A stretch of 64,000 bases of DNA, from NCBI GenBank assembly GCA_019359235.1, contig JAHHHT010000033.1, positions 1-64,000 of the forward strand. The letters are read 5' to 3'. Of this stretch, positions 63,046 through 64,000 are shown in pieces (position 1 is the first letter of the stretch; each line of letters starts with the position of its first letter). Source of the stretch: Oscillatoria princeps RMCB-10. GTDB taxonomy: Bacteria > Cyanobacteriota > Cyanobacteriia > Cyanobacteriales > Oscillatoriaceae. The translations under genes were made by a program, and so were the position numbers. The notes beneath the pieces were generated by a model, which ran no database searches, was not told the DNA's origin, and was given only the letters and a program-made list of their open reading frames with translations.

Positions 63046-63579
63046 CTATTGCCCCAATATTACTGCGCTATTAGGGCAGACAAAACCGCCATTTTCATAG
63101 ACTGGTTTTGCCGATATGCTAATTCCAGGCTCTTTAGCTTCACACAGGATAGCTCGCGTCGTCTTTTCCTTTATTCCATTGCTCTCGGTGGTTTCTGTCC
63201 AGACAGCGCCGACATAGCTTTTAATGTTCGGCACCTTGGGAATCGCATAGTTAAATGCAACCCGGTCAGTCTTCTGAGTTAAATACCTGTAGTTGGTTGA
63301 ATCCTTAATGCCAATCCCCAGTTTCTCAATAGAACCGGCAAAGGCATTTTTTTCTATATAGTAGGCTTGCTGAGCGCGGTTCAGTGCGCCAATATTGTTT
63401 CTCGCTTCCACCCAGGGCCCGCGTTTAGGAGTTTGACTCAGCAAACTTGGCAAAGCAACAGCAGCCAATATTCCAATTACAAAGACGACAACAAGAAACT
63501 CAATTAATGTCAAACCTTGAGTTTTATTCCACCGGCACAGTAGCCAAATCGATAGAGCGTAATTTTGATGCAGTTTCAT
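63046..63579 (-). CDS. Type IV pilin-like protein (major-type)
   Basis: 177 aa from ATG 63579, with GGAG 8 nt upstream ('cggagtaatgtt'). An upstream in-frame ATG at 63606 has no such site. Prepilin leader of 22 residues ending KTQG, then LTLIEFLVVVFVIGILAAVA with Glu at mature position 5, so it should be cleaved and N-methylated by PilD. The body has 'IGALNRAQQAYYIEKNAF' and two Cys near the C-terminus ('AILCEAKEP', 'GGFVCPNS'), probably the disulfide-bounded D region. It functions as pilus subunit in motility, DNA uptake or adhesion. Confidence 0.92.
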   Translation of the reverse strand: MKLHQNYALSIWLLCRWNKTQGLTLIEFLVVVFVIGILAAVALPSLLSQTPKRGPWVEARNNIGALNRAQQAYYIEKNAFAGSIEKLGIGIKDSTNYRYLTQKTDRVAFNYAIPKVPNIKSYVGAVWTETTESNGIKEKTTRAILCEAKEPGISISAKPVYENGGFVCPNSAVILGQ

Positions 63580-63599
63580 AACATTACTCCGAAATGAGT

Positions 63600-63768
63600 T
63601 GAACAAATGTTTTCAATTCCGATCCGAGAACGAGGCGGGAGGGGAAAGCCTGCTCCGCCGACTTTCGGCATTCCCAGGCGGAGCCTGGGAACGAGGGAAA
63701 CCCTCCTCTCACTCCCCCTCCCCGCACGCGGGGAGGGGGTTGGGGGGTGGGGTTCTTCAACACCCTAA
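63600..63768. repeat. Two dispersed repeats
   Basis: 63669-63697 is 'attcccaggcggagcctggg' with 'aacgaggg'. 63704-63757 is the 'tccccctccccgcacgcggg' hairpin with 'gagggggttggggggtgggg'. The second ends 10 bp before the stop of the SPFH gene. Confidence 0.8.
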
Positions 63769-64000
63769 TTACCTCACCGGCAATTCCTTATAAACGTTGC
63801 GATTTAAGAACGCTTCATGCACAACCTTACTGCCCAGAATAAAATCCCGTAGTTCCACTCGCGTCACCTTCACACCCCAAGGTTCAGTCGCAATATCCAG
63901 CTCTCCTACCAGCACTTGATTGATTTCAGACCGAGCCGTAAAAATATCCTCCAGATCCAGTTTAGCTATCTCACACCGAATCATCGTCTCCAGCAAATTC
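63769..64000 (-). CDS. SPFH/band-7 (stomatin-like) protein, partial
   Basis: Only the 3' part is inside the window; the start lies beyond 64000. '[20 protein letters not shown]', '[20 protein letters not shown]' and 'TRVELRDFI' match the SPFH domain of stomatin/HflK-type membrane scaffolds. After that the usual text (…SKAVQESM…) is replaced by '[20 protein letters not shown]' and a stop, so the C-terminal coiled coil is missing. The truncation is next to a dispersed repeat. It may be a pseudogene. Confidence 0.75.
   Translation of the reverse strand, partial: NLLETMIRCEIAKLDLEDIFTARSEINQVLVGELDIATEPWGVKVTRVELRDFILGSKVVHEAFLNRNVYKELPVR

Overview
The window is chromosomal DNA from a cyanobacterium. 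The marker genes are the cytochrome b6f genes petC and petA, a Rubisco accumulation factor (raf1), a CyanoQ/PsbQ-like photosystem II protein, a PatA-type response regulator, cyanobacterial TatC and DUF3067. The density of palindromic and GC-rich dispersed repeats, heptamer tracts (CCCAATG-like) and gene relics suggests a large-genome filamentous species of the Microcoleus/Oscillatoria/Kamptonema type. That lineage call is inference from repeat style, not from a phylogenetic marker.

Layout. 1-9,030 (accessory, all minus strand) holds a partly decayed natural-product locus. A glycine-amidinotransferase-like enzyme, two paralogous ATP-grasp ligases and an ABC exporter (frameshifted) sit in one tight operon. 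It is flanked by relics of an NRPS thioesterase, an MFS exporter and a PKS ketosynthase. A beta/gamma-crystallin gene broken by an exact 7-bp duplication follows. 9,200-12,800 has two ECF-like sigma factor genes with long low-complexity tails. One is interrupted by a 21-bp palindromic insertion carrying an in-frame stop. Between them lies a tandem duplication, one copy of which carries a MITE-like insertion. 13,800-31,965 is mostly housekeeping: PatA-like regulator, lytic transglycosylase, leucyl aminopeptidase, a 1,738-residue RTX protein, Raf1, a phytanoyl-CoA dioxygenase-like protein, a GT39-like membrane glycosyltransferase, a kinase relic and a beta-lactamase-like hydrolase. 32,160-41,000 contains a DUF4349 lipoprotein, a UvrD-like helicase and a small-module island: an orphan toxin/immunity-like pair, a Uma2 nuclease, a DUF433 antitoxin with a toxin relic, a secreted Cys-rich protein, a VMAP-type HTH protein with a partial duplicate, and a Panacea-domain protein. 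41,270-52,700 is core: ABC-F ATPase, rpmI-rplT, a solute-binding protein, tatC, a PAS histidine kinase, an MscS channel, DUF3067 and petC-petA with a clear terminator. 53,300-64,000 has a TPR membrane protein, an alpha/beta hydrolase, a CyanoQ-like protein, a DAO-family flavoenzyme, an AAA/WD40 protein, a 59-bp tandem-repeat array, two pilin paralogs and a truncated SPFH gene running off the end.

How it fits together. The b6f, PSII, Rubisco, Tat, ribosomal and murein genes are ordinary cyanobacterial backbone. TatC and the Tat-exported Rieske protein are functionally linked. The best candidate for a little-described system is the amidinotransferase/ATP-grasp/ABC operon at 1,939-7,030, which looks built to make and export a guanidino-bearing peptide-like molecule. 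The second theme is mobile palindromic repeats that enter coding sequences. At least four genes carry them: in frame in the RTX gene, the helicase and a sigma-factor tail, and as a stop codon in the sigma-factor core. No tRNA, rRNA, CRISPR array or intact transposase was seen.
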